Below, one piece after another: positions 12,736 through 23,072 of a DNA stretch of 64,000 nt. Both the position numbers and the translations under genes were made by a program. Source of the DNA: Tricholoma matsutake (taxonomy: Eukaryota > Basidiomycota > Agaricomycetes > Agaricales > Tricholomataceae); assembly GCA_026075535.2 (NCBI GenBank), contig AP026541.1, forward strand, positions 8,122,001 through 8,186,000. The letters are read 5' to 3'. Numbering within the stretch: position 1 is the first letter of the stretch; each line of letters begins with the position of its first letter. The notes beneath the pieces were generated by a model. The model worked only from the letters and a program-made list of their open reading frames with translations. It was not told where the DNA came from and did no database searches.

Positions 12736-14028
12736 ATGAACAGCTCGATCAATTTGGAGGAGGCCGCCAATGTTGCCTCGGAATTCATTTACAGTCAGTC
12801 TTAGCCTTTCTTCAACTTCCTATTCATCACATTCTTTAGGCCTCGATAACTTGCCTCATGAGGTCGCTCATCTTCTGCAGGAAATAAAGCATAAAGAAAG
12901 AAGGGCTCACGGTCTGTCCTTCAGTTTTAAACTCTGCTGTTGCTCACTCATATTGTCCCAGAACTCCAACAGGAAGCTGAAAAAGATTCGGCTAAATACA
13001 TTCGTCATTCCCTCCGAGCTTCCTCTTCGAATCCTTCATCTCCTTCTCGCCCACCTTCCCCAAAATCCTCCCTTCTTCCCGGGAAAATATCAGCATCTTA
13101 TGCCGAAATTCATCGACTCTCTTCTGAGAAATGTGTCCTCGCTCAGGCTTTAGTAGACCTCGTCACACGGACACGTGCACGGCTTGATTCCGACTTAGCT
13201 AAAGTCAGAATGCTGCAAGGCGAAACAAGCGATTATCCCGGAACTCTGTCGAGCGCATCATCTGGGGTAGCAACTTCAGCGGATGCACACACCGTGACGG
13301 GAAGAAATCCTGCCGTGCAGGTAGGGGAGAGCTTGCGGAATGCATTGGCAGCAGGCCCTACTCTGGCGGACGTTAAGCAAGGGTCCGGGGCATCAGTCGC
13401 AGCTACCCCTCCGTCGACGGTGCCTTCAGGTCCTGCCACTAAGAGTACGTTCTTCTGCTTGCTGAACGAGAAAGGCTTCTCAATAACGTGTGTCTTTCGA
13501 TTATCATCGTAGAGCGTCGTCTCGCTGCCACAGCGTCCATTAAACTCAATTCTGCATCCCCAACTAAACGCCGTTCCGCATCTCCAACCACAACAGCACC
13601 CCTCAATAGTTCACATCCACGCGTGGCGTCACGATTATCACGGCAGAGCATTACCCGTCAAGACACAGATGTGGAGGAGGGTGACGAAGACGCTGAAGGC
13701 GAGGATGCGGACGCAGACGACGAGAAACTGTACTGCTTCTGTCAGAAGCATAGTTATGGCGACGTAAGTAAAATCGATCCCTGCTCTGTGCGACTAATGC
13801 AAGCCTTGACTATAGATGATTGCATGTGACAATGAAGGTGGATGCCCTTTCGAATGGGTATGTTGTCATTTATCTTCCCGCACTTATTACCTCATACTAT
13901 CGTTTTCACAGTTCCATTTGTCATGCGTAGGCTTGAAGCAACCAACGCCCGAAAAGTGGTACTGTTCCGTGTGCAGTCAAAAGAAGATTGGTGGTCCAAC
14001 AATTGGAAGGAAAGGGAGGAAGAAATAA
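12736..14028 (+). CDS. ING-family PHD-finger chromatin protein
   Basis: Inhibitor-of-growth type histone reader; fungal members sit in NuA4, NuA3 or Rpd3L complexes. The start is ATG 12736 (MNSSINLEEAANVASEFIYS). After a short intron comes LDNLPHEVAHLLQEIKHKE, the ING N-terminal helix, then ELQQEAEKDSAKYIRHSL. The middle is rich in Ser, Pro, Thr and Ala. A basic stretch (KRRSASP) and an acidic run (EEGDEDAEGEDADADDE) precede the finger. The PHD is split by two introns: LYCFCQKHSYGD, MIACDNEGGCPFEW and FHLSCVGL...KWYCSVC, which supplies all C4HC3 zinc ligands. The end is GGPTIGRKGRKK. Which complex it joins cannot be told from the sequence. Confidence 0.9.
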
Positions 14029-14246
14029 GTTTGATCCCTTATCACCATGAGAGTATGTGACATCTAATTATGAATTGCACAAGGCTGACAAGGTCTTCAG
14101 TTCATCAGTTCATCTGTGTATTTTTATGTCTTGGTCAACTTTTATAAACGATGGTAATTCTTCTTAGTGCCATTAAGCATTCATTTATCGTCTCCAACTA
14201 AAGTGATATATCTGGTTCATATATCTGGTTCATGCAATATATAATT

Positions 14247-14806
14247 TTAAACGCGTAGCATCTCAGTCTCACTTGACTTTGGAAATGTAACCGACTTGTA
14301 CCCGTCAAAATTACATTTTCCATCGACGCTTTGTTAGTATCTCCTTACTACAAGTTATATCGGCATCATTAGCACCTCTGGCTCCTGGCCGACTTCAAAA
14401 CTTACCTTCACGTCCTGCGGTAGCTGCAACGTCCTGGCAACCTTTTCAAGCCGCCTCTCCCTAACCGCATAACCGCTCCCGCCTTCCCCAGAATCAGTGC
14501 TTTCAGCCGAGACCGCGAGCTGGCCTTTGTGTGTCCAGATGCTCACGTCCTCTTTCTTGAGGCCAGGAAGTTCGAATACAGCAGTTACGGTATTGGTTTG
14601 TGTATTCTTGTAGAGGTCCATTCTGCGCGTTGCGGGTGACCGGTGACCTGTGTGGAACTTATCTGGCGAAGCTGAGTGCTATGCTTACCCTGGTTTGGGG
14701 GGCCTCACTAAGCCATCGCCACAGAGTCTGTCAGTGTCGGATTGGCTTGTACCCCAGTAAGAGAAAGCGTGATCGAAGAGGTCGATAGGCTCGTAGAAGT
14801 TGACAT
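14247..14806 (-). pseudogene. Small heat-shock protein (Hsp20/alpha-crystallin), probably frameshifted
   Basis: The alpha-crystallin core is clear on the reverse strand: MDLYKNTQTNTVTAVFELPG, LKKEDVSIWTHKGQLAVSAE and YAVRERRLEKVARTLQLPQD. Upstream, the N-terminal exon reads NFYEPIDLFDHAFSYWGTS, typical of fungal Hsp20. However, the only ATG at the expected place (14806, ATGTC then AACTTC) is one base out of frame with it. At the 3' end, KASMEN and VTFPKSSETEMLRV-stop (14247) belong to the family's C-terminal strand, but about 11 extra bases (GGTACAAGTCG) put them in different frames. A perfect heat-shock element lies 85 bp upstream. Either the gene is recently broken or the assembly has two indels here. 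An alternative in-frame Met at 14874 would fall 17 bp from the heat-shock element, which is unlikely. Confidence 0.62.
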
Positions 14807-14890
14807 AGTGATGTAGGTAAAATACGGTGATGTGTACACTGTGTTGTTCTCTGAACTTTGAACTGGAGGACACATTCATTGCCCCTGCTT

Positions 14891-14903
14891 GAACATTCTG
14901 GAA
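14891..14903 (-). promoter_or_regulatory. Heat-shock element
   Basis: GAAcaTTCtgGAA gives three perfectly alternating nGAAn units, the consensus HSF1 site. It lies 85 bp upstream of the Hsp20 ATG at 14806 on the reverse strand and supports both that gene's identity and its real start. Confidence 0.6.
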
Positions 14904-15231
14904 ACCGAAAGACGCGGTGTGGAGATTTTTGTTGCGTTGGTCCAAATGCCCCTCTGACCTTAGATTTGGGCCAGTTGTTCCAAGCCTGTCGGAGAGTCGA
15001 AATCGTGTTCTATCTCACAGCAGAGCACCTCTGTATTCTCATCTATACGGGAGAAAAAAAATGAATGGGCCATGTGAATACGCAAAAATGATCCCTACTT
15101 AGATATGCGGAATATTCGTCTGTGCAGCCCTGTTCTATTCCTAATGCTTCTCTTCAAGGCTTCTCCCGCACGTCTACTCTCCAGAGATCAAACGCGCCGA
15201 TAACACCATCTGTTCAAGATGGCACTGGAAG
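14904..15231. other. Non-coding stretch between Hsp20 promoter and OGG1 stop
   Basis: About 330 bp of upstream sequence of the Hsp20 gene and 3' flank of OGG1. I see no further gene. A run of seven A (about 15055-15061) is the only local oddity. Confidence 0.4.
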
Positions 15232-16577
15232 CTACTTTGCGCGTCGCCGCGTCTTCACACGTTCTCCTAGTGACATAGAGTCCTCCTGTAAGGCCGAAGT
15301 TACAGCCGCGACCTCGACCGCAATTTCTCTGCGTTTCCGTTTTATAGGCGACGTTGACGGCGTCATTGGAGGGGTCGGAAGGATGGGAGTCTTGTCCGCA
15401 CTGCCCTTTTTCTGGGTGCCTGGAGTGGAGCTTTCTGAGGGGGTATCAAGACCGTAGGTGGAGAACGATTTGAGATCGGCAGTGAACAGGACCTGCGTAT
15501 ATGTGAAGAACTAGACGAGGAATGGAACAAAAACCATACAGAATGGCCCCAGCCTGCGTATTCTCCCCATACATTAAAGAGCCTGGTATTGACATCTTCA
15601 TAGATCTTTGGGGTCATGGTTACCTTTTTTCCGTTGGAGGTACCCTTGAGCCCGTAGTGTCTGACGGCGATCTGATAGACATGTGTATCGACCGGAACGA
15701 CTTCTTTCTGCTCGAGACGCATCGTATCAACGCCTAGAAATAATACATATGATGAAATTTACCTTGTCCAAGCTCATCAGCAAGACACAGTCGGCAACCT
15801 TTCTTCCGACTCCGACAAATTTGAGAAGTTCCTCCCTAGCTTCGGTCACACTCTTGCTACGAAGCGTCATGAGCCATTTTTCGGAGGCTTCCCTAGGGTC
15901 ATCAAGGAGTCTGGAAACCCCGTGGGTGTCTACAAGCATTTTGGCTGTGCGGTGAATAAAGTCTGCACGATATCCAAAACCCAGGGAACGAAGGGTCGCA
16001 GTGACACCAGGAGCAGCAAGAGCGGACGGGGGCGGAAATGGGTGATAGCTATAGGTTTGAGACTGATCTGAGAGGGAAAGAAGCGGGGCGGAGTAATGGT
16101 TGCAGAGGGCCTGGACCATCTTTGTGATACGTAATATGTTGTTATTGGATGAACATATGAAACTGAAGAAATGAAGATGGGCACGGAGGATATAAAATGA
16201 ACATACGAAACGAGATTCTCCCAAGGATCCTGCCTTAAGATCCTGATGCCCTGAAAGCGAGACTGGAAGGCGGCAAAGACTGGATCGCGTGCAGACCATT
16301 CCCGATAGAGAGCTGTGAGGTCTATATGAAGTTGAAAGTAGTCATTGAGCCAAAGAAGAGTTTCAGCGTCTCTGAGAGCAGCGTTTTGAGGTGGAAATGG
16401 AAAGAGAGCGCGATAGAAAAGTGTAGTATCAGACTGGCGTAGGCAAACCACGCGATCCCGGAGACAAAGACGGTATTCATGAGATTGAAAGAGGGACCAA
16501 CGGAAGGATTGACCAGAATTGAGGACGGCAGAGAGGGAAAGTTGGGCGATGGGGAGTGGAACTGATTGAAACGACAT
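15232..16577 (-). CDS. OGG1: 8-oxoguanine DNA glycosylase/AP lyase (OGG1)
   Basis: Removes 8-oxoguanine opposite C in base excision repair. The start is ATG 16577 (MSFQSVPLPIAQLSLSAVLN), running into the family motif SGQSFRW a few residues later, so no other start is possible. Then come [41 protein letters not shown] (intron at VS|FI), SLGFGYRADFIHRTA, and the helix-hairpin-helix LLKFVGVGRKVADCVLLMSLDK. A 55-bp intron joins to KEVVPVDTHVYQIAVRHYG. The Lys in GRKVADC and the Asp in VPVD match the catalytic Lys and Asp of the HhH-GPD family. The C-terminal tail is basic (SPIKRKRRE ... KTRRRAK, stop at 15234-15232), perhaps a nuclear signal. Its start codon overlaps that of NPR2. Confidence 0.94.
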
Positions 16578-18616
16578 GTCCGCTGATTCCTTTCTTCCTC
16601 GAATCCAATCCGTCTTCTACGCTGTCTTTGACGTTGATCACGGTCCAAAGATCGTTTACCAGGTCCCAGAGAGTCTAATTGCTACTCATAACTCCCCTCT
16701 CTTCAATTTCGACGATATCTCAAAATATGTTATCCCACCAAGTCAGTTGTGTGGTCGCATCGTTATCTGCGCTACAAAACTCCATCGCATCATTGGCTTC
16801 CCTGTAGAGCTTCATGGTTCCTACAGGCGCAACTACTTTCGTTACAATCTATGTTTCGTCTTCGAGCGTACCGCTGACCTCAGTTGCTACGAGCCCATAG
16901 TACGCAAAGTCAGCAGCGTTCTGTCTGCTTGCGAGGTCTGTTCATATTCCCCATTTCCTTGAACTCCATTAATTTATATAAAGAAAGAATCCAACTTTCT
17001 GTCTAACCCCCAGACCTCTACCTCTCTTCATGCTATCCTCGAGCAGCTCTATGAAGATCTCAACTCCTACTCAGAGACTTCTATTCTTATCGACCGGTTC
17101 AATTCGATTGAGCTAAAGATTTTCCCCTTCTATCCTAATCCCCCCGCCGTAAAGGATTGGATGGTCCCTCTGGCTCTTATAAATATAACAAAACGCATAG
17201 ACGACAACTGGGATCTCACTATGGTCAAGGTCTGTCTGAACATTACCTCATACTCTAACACTATGCGACATCTTCCCCCAGGTCTGTAAATACATTGACG
17301 GCACAAATCATGTCAGTCGTATCGCCCAACTGGCGGACTGCGACATCTCACTCACACGTCAAGCTATTTCCCATCTCCTGTATGTTGTCATGTCCCTGCT
17401 GCAAGAGATGATCTCATCCGCCACAGGTTCTACCAAGTCATTATGACTGTTGATATTTTTCAGTACTCCAACATGTATACCCTTCGTAAGAGTATGCAAT
17501 GGCTTGCAGATGAGGTGCATGTTCGGGAAGAGTGCGGTCCATATGTCACCAAGCCGGGGCACCCCATACCTGATTGGCCCAAGCTTCTTCGCCTCTATTC
17601 CAGGTTAAAACCTGGAAAGACCGTGCTAGAATGGATGGAATCTCACAATGTCCACCAACTTGGCATCGACATCCGTCGATTTACAAGTTTCGGTGTTATC
17701 AAGGTAATTGTTCCCCTACATATTTGTCGCGAATTTTAATCACCCCATGCAGGGTTTCCTACGAAGAGTCCATCGTTGGCCCGTTCTTCTCCCGCTAGAT
17801 CTCGCTTCCATGGATACAGCAAGTGGGCCACCGAACGTCCCGCCACTTCCTCCCGGGGAGCACGAGAGCCTTATCGACCAATCCCTTCTTTTTCCCACCC
17901 CTCCCTCCCAGACCGACGCTCTTTCCAACCACCCTCCTAAATCCGCTTCCAACAGAGGCCGCTCTTCTTCCGTCTCTGTCGCTCTTCAATCCACCAGCCC
18001 CCGCAACGCCCCAGCGCTGTCGACAACCCCGCAAGATTCCACCAACAATATAGCCGCCGCTTCTGTGACCGTCGTACCTATCTCAGCCACTCATCGCGCT
18101 AGACGAGCAAGCGCTGCCGAAAAGGCTCTGGAACAGCTCCGAAGCAGAGCAGACGTCACTGGCAGCAGCGCAGCCCTTGTCTCCACACCCCGGACTTCGT
18201 GGATCCACTTCCAACAAAAGGACGAGGCGCCGTCTGAGAACCAAGTCGCAGTAACGGCATCTCAGGACCCTCCCACGGAGACGCAATCCCGCCGGCAGTC
18301 TCTTCTGGGACCCATCGGCCCTCCACCTTCCCCTGTCCTCGCCAAAGTGGCCGCGCTTCCACCCACTCCTGCCCCTCCCGCTGCCGTCGCCGTCCGCCCG
18401 CGTTCCACGTGGTTGATGCCTGGTCTTCAGTCGAGTGGAGTGAATACACGTCCGTTTCCGCCGGAGCTGCTGGGCTTGCTGGACGGCGAGCATCATACGG
18501 ATGAGTTGGTAGTGCGATTCAAAGCTGGGTGGCCGGTGCTTGAGGGGTGGCTGATCGCTGCTGAACGCGGAACGGGTGACTCTAATTTTGGCCGAGTTTG
18601 TATAATATATCGGTGA
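16576..18616 (+). CDS. NPR2: NPR2/NPRL2, GATOR1/SEACIT subunit
   Basis: Subunit of the complex that inhibits TORC1 when amino acids are scarce (GAP activity on Gtr1/RagA). The start is ATG 16576 (MSADSFLPRIQSVFYAVFD), then HGPKIVYQVPESL, the conserved N-terminus of NPRL2. Later exons read SQLCGRIVICATKLHRIIGF, YEDLNSYSETSILIDRFNSI and KIFPFYPNPPAVKDWMVP. Further on are NHVSRIAQLADCDISLTRQ, YYQVIMTVDIFQYSNMYTL and SFGVIKGFLRRVHRWPVLL. A low-complexity Ser/Pro/Ala insertion of about 200 residues (about 17820-18420), common in basidiomycete orthologues, precedes the C-terminal LLDGEHHTDELVVRFKAGWP. At least five short introns are present. The 5' UTR and promoter must lie inside OGG1. Confidence 0.92.
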
Positions 18617-18697
18617 CCACAAAGATGGTTTTACAGAATGTGGCACGCTTAGGGGTGATATTGCACGTTAAAAGTGTATATTGGTGTGGGGGGCTAT
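18617..18697. other. 81-bp convergent intergenic region (NPR2 / UBA3)
   Basis: Stop codons of the convergent NPR2 and UBA3 genes are 81 bp apart. Overlapping 3' UTRs are likely. Confidence 0.4.
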
Positions 18698-20382
18698 CTA
18701 TGTATAGTTGATCCGTAGGGACAAGCTGAAGGGCAGGGTGGTTGCCGTAACGGTGACCTCCCTTCCTGGCTGCACAAGCTCCGACACCTTTTTCGTCAGG
18801 TTGGGCCGCGTGGCTTCTTCGAGCTGGGGTGGAGCCTGCAGGTAGATCTGCGTTGTGGTCGTCGAGAGGGATGGTTTCTTGATTTGACTGAGGCATAAAA
18901 CACATCAGCGCGATCAATAAGAATGAACAAGGTTGAAGCAACTTACATGTCCTGTTTCTCCACTAGCAGTTCGATCAGCTGCTCGACGGTGAGTTCTGAG
19001 TTGATTGAGAGCTCTAGCGCCTCGCCACCACAGGCAGGGCAATCATCTCGTTTCTCGTGCTCAAAGGTGTACGAGTAAACGCCGTCAGTACCAATAAGCA
19101 TGAAATAATTGTTTAGGTAGGCGGCAGAGCTCGTGGCGATCTTGAAAGCTTCGTTGCAGCATGAGGCTGAATGGTATGGAATAAGAACACTAGAACACCA
19201 AAGAAGGAGAGACATGAGAACTGGCCTGCGATGATGGCATTTGTGGAAGCAATGGCGGGAATGATGTTCTTCACGACACCTTGCGTCAGTGACCATGTCA
19301 CACCCTCGATATTGAACTCCTTCGCCCGAGCTGCTGCAACAGTGTAAAGCCATACGATATGTTCTGGATCATCTGTGTCCATTTTCTTGTCTAAAAACCA
19401 TTTGGATCAGAATTCCACCGCGATCAAGGGGTACCGACCGCCGTGTATGCGGGGCCATTCCAGGACAGACGCCCATTCTATACAGTGTTCGGGAAGCCGG
19501 GGAGTGTTCGCGATGGTGCAAATGGGGAAAGCGGTAGGTTTGTTGAGCATGTCGAGGGAGCATTCATAGCAGGAAGTGATGGTAGGGAGAATCACTCTCG
19601 CCTGACCTTTGAAGCCTGTGATCGAGATGTAATTAAACAAGACATGCATGTTATTAATGCAACACACCCTCTGTACCTCCATCGATGAGTGGCTTGAGAC
19701 TTTCTGGGTTCTCCGGGTCGACAAGGTTGACAAGAGTAGCATTCATCCAGCGTCGTGCCTCGACAGAGTCGAGTCCACAAATGACGAGGTTGAATTGTAG
19801 GTAATAATCGTCATCTTTATCTTGGATCTTTCCAAAGTAACTGGAGGGCATGAAAACGGGCTCGAACAATCTGACATCTATACCCACGGAGTAACCTTTA
19901 CACCAGGGATGCGTTTCATGATGAACTCTGCCGCCACTGTAGCCTTGGGCTTTCCAACGTCTTTTGTTCTTTTCATATATATTATTCAAAGACAAGAACC
20001 CCGGTGAATGGACAGGTAAACACACCTAAAGAGAAACTGACGATTGAGATTACTGATATCGATTGTGTCCATGTCGATTACATGAATGTCTTTGAAGCCA
20101 GTCAAAGCTAGGTTAGCCAAAATCTCACAACCGAGCCCTCCAGCACCAATGACTAGGATTTTTGCCTGGTTCCGGAGGAAGTCCTTGACCTATTTCAAAA
20201 CATATGCTTGTGAGTCAAATGTTTGGCGTTAAAGCGATACGTCGACGAACGCCATCGCCAGCCAAGAACGCCGGGTCGGTACGTGGCCCAGGTGTATTGA
20301 GGACCTGATCAATATGATAGTATCGTCCTTCCCAGTCTGCAGAAGTGGTGGGCTCGTTTGGTTGGTAGTTTGTAGCAGACAT
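18698..20382 (-). CDS. UBA3: NEDD8-activating enzyme E1 catalytic subunit (UBA3)
   Basis: Forms a heterodimer with ULA1/APPBP1 and activates NEDD8 for cullin neddylation. The start is ATG 20382 ([20 protein letters not shown]). The nucleotide-binding motif is [37 protein letters not shown] follows. Later exons give [36 protein letters not shown] and [18 protein letters not shown]. The catalytic Cys is in [20 protein letters not shown]. Zinc ligands appear in SCYECSLD and DDCPACGG. The C-terminal ubiquitin-like fold ([20 protein letters not shown] ... [20 protein letters not shown]) recruits the E2. The stop is TAG 18700-18698. All expected parts are present over about seven exons. Confidence 0.94.
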
Positions 20383-20418
20383 GGACTGATCGCGTTTATT
20401 ATGTAAGACTTCAGCGAC
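20383..20418. promoter_or_regulatory. 36-bp divergent intergenic region (UBA3 / RCL1)
   Basis: Only 36 bp separate the two ATGs, less than one core promoter. At least one of the two 5' UTRs must therefore start inside the other gene's first exon. Confidence 0.5.
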
Positions 20419-21887
20419 ATGAACACTCTCATTCACTTTAGCGGGCATCAACATCTTCGTCAGCGTCTGGTTCTCTCAATCTTGAGCGGCAAACATGTTC
20501 GCATCGACAAAATTCGCCCAGAGGACAAGAACCCCGGTCTACTGGGTTTGCATCGAGTTTTACTTGGCCGAATGCTTTTTTTAAAATCTACCGCAATAGA
20601 TTTCGAAATCAGCCTGTTGAGGCTTTTGGAAAAAGTTACCAATGGTACCATTATTGAAATATCAGTAACCGGTAACCGCATAGCTCATCTCTACCTGGTC
20701 TGCCACTGATGAATACCGTAACATAGGCACTGCGATTTTGTTTAAGCCTGGGATCATATCTGGGGGCACTCTGTCTCATGATTGTCCATTGTCAAGATCT
20801 ATTGGATATTATCTGGAACCAATAGTCATGGTAGCACCCTTCTCCAAGAAGCCGCTGCAGTTGACACTTCACGGCATCACCACAGATGAATATGACCTCT
20901 CAGTATGCCCCCTTTGGAGCCTGTATTTATTGACCTGTGCTAAACTTCAACAGGTGGACCTCTTTCGAACCGTCACATTGCCGCATTTACAACTCTTTGG
21001 TGTTTCGGACGGTCTTGAACTCCGGGTACATATAATTCTTCTTCGCTGCGTTCAATTTGCTCACCGTTCAGGCAGATAAAGAAGCGCGGTGCACCCCCCG
21101 CCGGAGGCGGTGAAATACAGTTTCTGTGTCCGACCGTCAAACAGGTGAAGACACTGAACTTCGTTGAACCTGGAAAAATTAAACGCATACGTGGGATTGC
21201 GTTAGTCTTCCCGCTTTCTGGAACCATATCCCGGCTCACGAGATGGTTATCTTATCAGCCATGCTGTGCGAGTAAATCCTCAGTTTTCGAATCGAATGAT
21301 AGAAGCGTCTCGTTCTGTTCTCAATCGCTACATCCCAGACATATACCTTTACTCCGACGTCTATAAAGGCGACGAGAGCGGAAAGTCAGTGTTATCATTG
21401 ATCATGATGATGTAACAATCCAACTTTCTGATAAGAGTTTCCTTTCGTGTTCTTCAGGTCACCAGGCTATGCAATTAGCCTCTTGGCGGAATCCAGCACA
21501 TCCGCCATACATTGCGCCGAGGCCGTCTCTCATGCTGGCGTGGCGGCAGAGGAAATCGGTCTCCGGGCCAGCCGCGCCCTGCTCACTGAAATTAGTAAAG
21601 GCGGTTGTGTAGACCGAAGACATCAAATTCTAGTTTTGCTCATGATGGCCCTTGGAAGTGAAGATGTTGGACGATGTAGAATGGGAGAACCTACGTCACG
21701 GACGTATGTCGTCATTTTCTGCATATCAAAACCAGTGCTGAGCTCCCCCTTCAGAATACAATTCCTACGGGACCTTCGCAGTTTCCTCGGAACATCATTT
21801 AAAATTGTGCCCGTTGGAACGGAGTCGCAGCTTTTATATTCATGTTGTGGAACAGGATATGTCAATGTAAATCGGACGCTTGCTTGA
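20419..21887 (+). CDS. RCL1: RNA 3'-terminal phosphate cyclase-like protein RCL1
   Basis: Needed for early 18S pre-rRNA processing with Bms1 in the nucleolus; the family has the cyclase fold but acts in ribosome assembly. The start is ATG 20419 (MNTLIHFSGHQHLRQRLVLS), then KHVRIDKIRPEDKNPGL, ISLLRLLEKVTNGTIIEISV, FKPGIISGGTLSHDCPLSRS, LEPIVMVAPFSKKPLQLTLH, DLFRTVTLPHLQLFGVSDGL, KKRGAPPAGGGEIQFLCPTV, NFVEPGKIKRIRGIA, SVLNRYIPDIYLYSDVYKG and ASRALLTEISKGGCVDRRHQ. The last exon ends GTGYVNVNRTLA. Seven or so short introns split it, and all blocks are in order, so it looks intact. Confidence 0.93.
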
Positions 21888-22101
21888 TGATTGAATAACC
21901 CTATATTTTGATGAGTGGTTATGATGAAAGCTACTTTAACTGTTGGAATACTAATATAAGACCAACAAATATCTTGGACGACGTTCTTGTAAGTCGTTAA
22001 CCAAACACAACATATGTTGAAGCAAGTGACCAACTATGCATTCCACGATGATTGGCCAGTTAGTATTCTCCAATTCCTAACAGCATGCCTTACCTGGTAA
22101 G
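21888..22101. other. Convergent intergenic region (RCL1 / MET8-like)
   Basis: AT-richer 3' flanks of the two convergent genes. No other feature is seen. Confidence 0.4.
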
Positions 22102-22938
22102 TCAATCCCTTCGCTTGGACATGACGACCAAGATAGTAAAGATGGCGCCAGTAGCAAAACCGATAACGGCAGGCCAAGTCATGAACGTATTCGAGAGAAT
22201 GGGTGTTGTGCAATGGCCACCTAATTGTTCGAAGGTAGGAACACAATTTTTCTCCCAACCTTCATCCAGAAGACGCTCCATCATAGTGTCATCCAACGAA
22301 ACTAATTCCTCCATATCCCAAGTGTCGCAAAGACTTGTCACCCACTTCATCCTCTGTTTCGAAACTGTGCCTCCTACGCCAGGTGCTCGAGTCTTCAACC
22401 GTGTCCTCAACTCGCCAAGCCTGGCAATAGCCTGACCTTCAATCCCTGACAAGGCACTTTCCAGCTTCTTTTTGATCAAGTGGGTCATCCTCGGTCCATT
22501 CCCATTGGTAGAAATCATGATTTGGAGAGGCCCATCGCGGATCTGTGCACCGAAGTAGAAGTCGCATAATTCAGGAAGATCGGCAGCGTTGACTGGAATC
22601 TTTGCCTTCCTGCACATTTGGCAGATCTCCTGAGACAAATTCTCGTCGTCCACGGCTGTGAGGATCATATCCATGTCGTTAAGCTCTTCGGGCCCAACGA
22701 AAAGGCGATCATAGTGTGTGATACGGTCACTGCGTGTGCTAATGAAATTTTGGGTGCGTGCATGAAGGCTGTCAGCAGGAGAAATAATGGCTATGTGCGC
22801 ATCCGTGGTCAGAATGGACTCGATACGCTGAGCAGCAACTTCTCCGCCACCGACGATGAGAACGTTTTTATCCTTGAGCTGCCAAGCTATAAGCAGCGAC
22901 TTTCCTCCCGTGCTGTGTGGCTCTGAAGAATCTGTCAT
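22102..22938 (-). CDS. MET8: MET8-like siroheme synthase (precorrin-2 dehydrogenase / sirohydrochlorin ferrochelatase)
   Basis: Intronless gene for the enzyme making siroheme, the cofactor of sulfite and nitrite reductases. The 278-residue protein starts at ATG 22938. Its Rossmann motif is KNVLIVGGGEVAAQRIES (about residues 24-41). The CysG/Met8 block follows: IPVNAADLPELCDFYFGAQI then GPLQIMISTNGNGPRMTHLI, then KKLESALSGIEGQAIARL. The C-terminus has one hydrophobic segment, WPAVIGFATGAIFTILVVMS, followed by KRRD. That predicted membrane anchor is not part of the yeast Met8 core and suggests a tail-anchored form. It lies within 2 kb of a YeeE/YedE-type transporter gene, another possible sulfur-pathway member. 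Confidence 0.88.
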   Translation of the reverse strand: MTDSSEPHSTGGKSLLIAWQLKDKNVLIVGGGEVAAQRIESILTTDAHIAIISPADSLHARTQNFISTRSDRITHYDRLFVGPEELNDMDMILTAVDDENLSQEICQMCRKAKIPVNAADLPELCDFYFGAQIRDGPLQIMISTNGNGPRMTHLIKKKLESALSGIEGQAIARLGELRTRLKTRAPGVGGTVSKQRMKWVTSLCDTWDMEELVSLDDTMMERLLDEGWEKNCVPTFEQLGGHCTTPILSNTFMTWPAVIGFATGAIFTILVVMSKRRD

Positions 22939-23072
22939 TTGGCAAGTAGATGATGGCGAGAAGTCAATACAGTCTCAGTATGAGCAGAATCACGTGTAGT
23001 TTCTCTGTAATCAGTATCTTCAGCAACTTTCAACTTGCCACTGTCCTTGCACTGTCCACGACAGATCCAAGA
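22939..23072. promoter_or_regulatory. 134-bp divergent intergenic region (MET8-like / RBM22)
   Basis: This is the space between the start codons at 22938 (-) and 23073 (+). A shared promoter is inferred; no clear core element stands out. Confidence 0.4.

Noticed and set aside
16322..16648. Reverse-strand frame of 108 codons spanning the OGG1/NPR2 start region
   Set aside because: It is a shadow of the two real genes in another frame, with no conserved motif.
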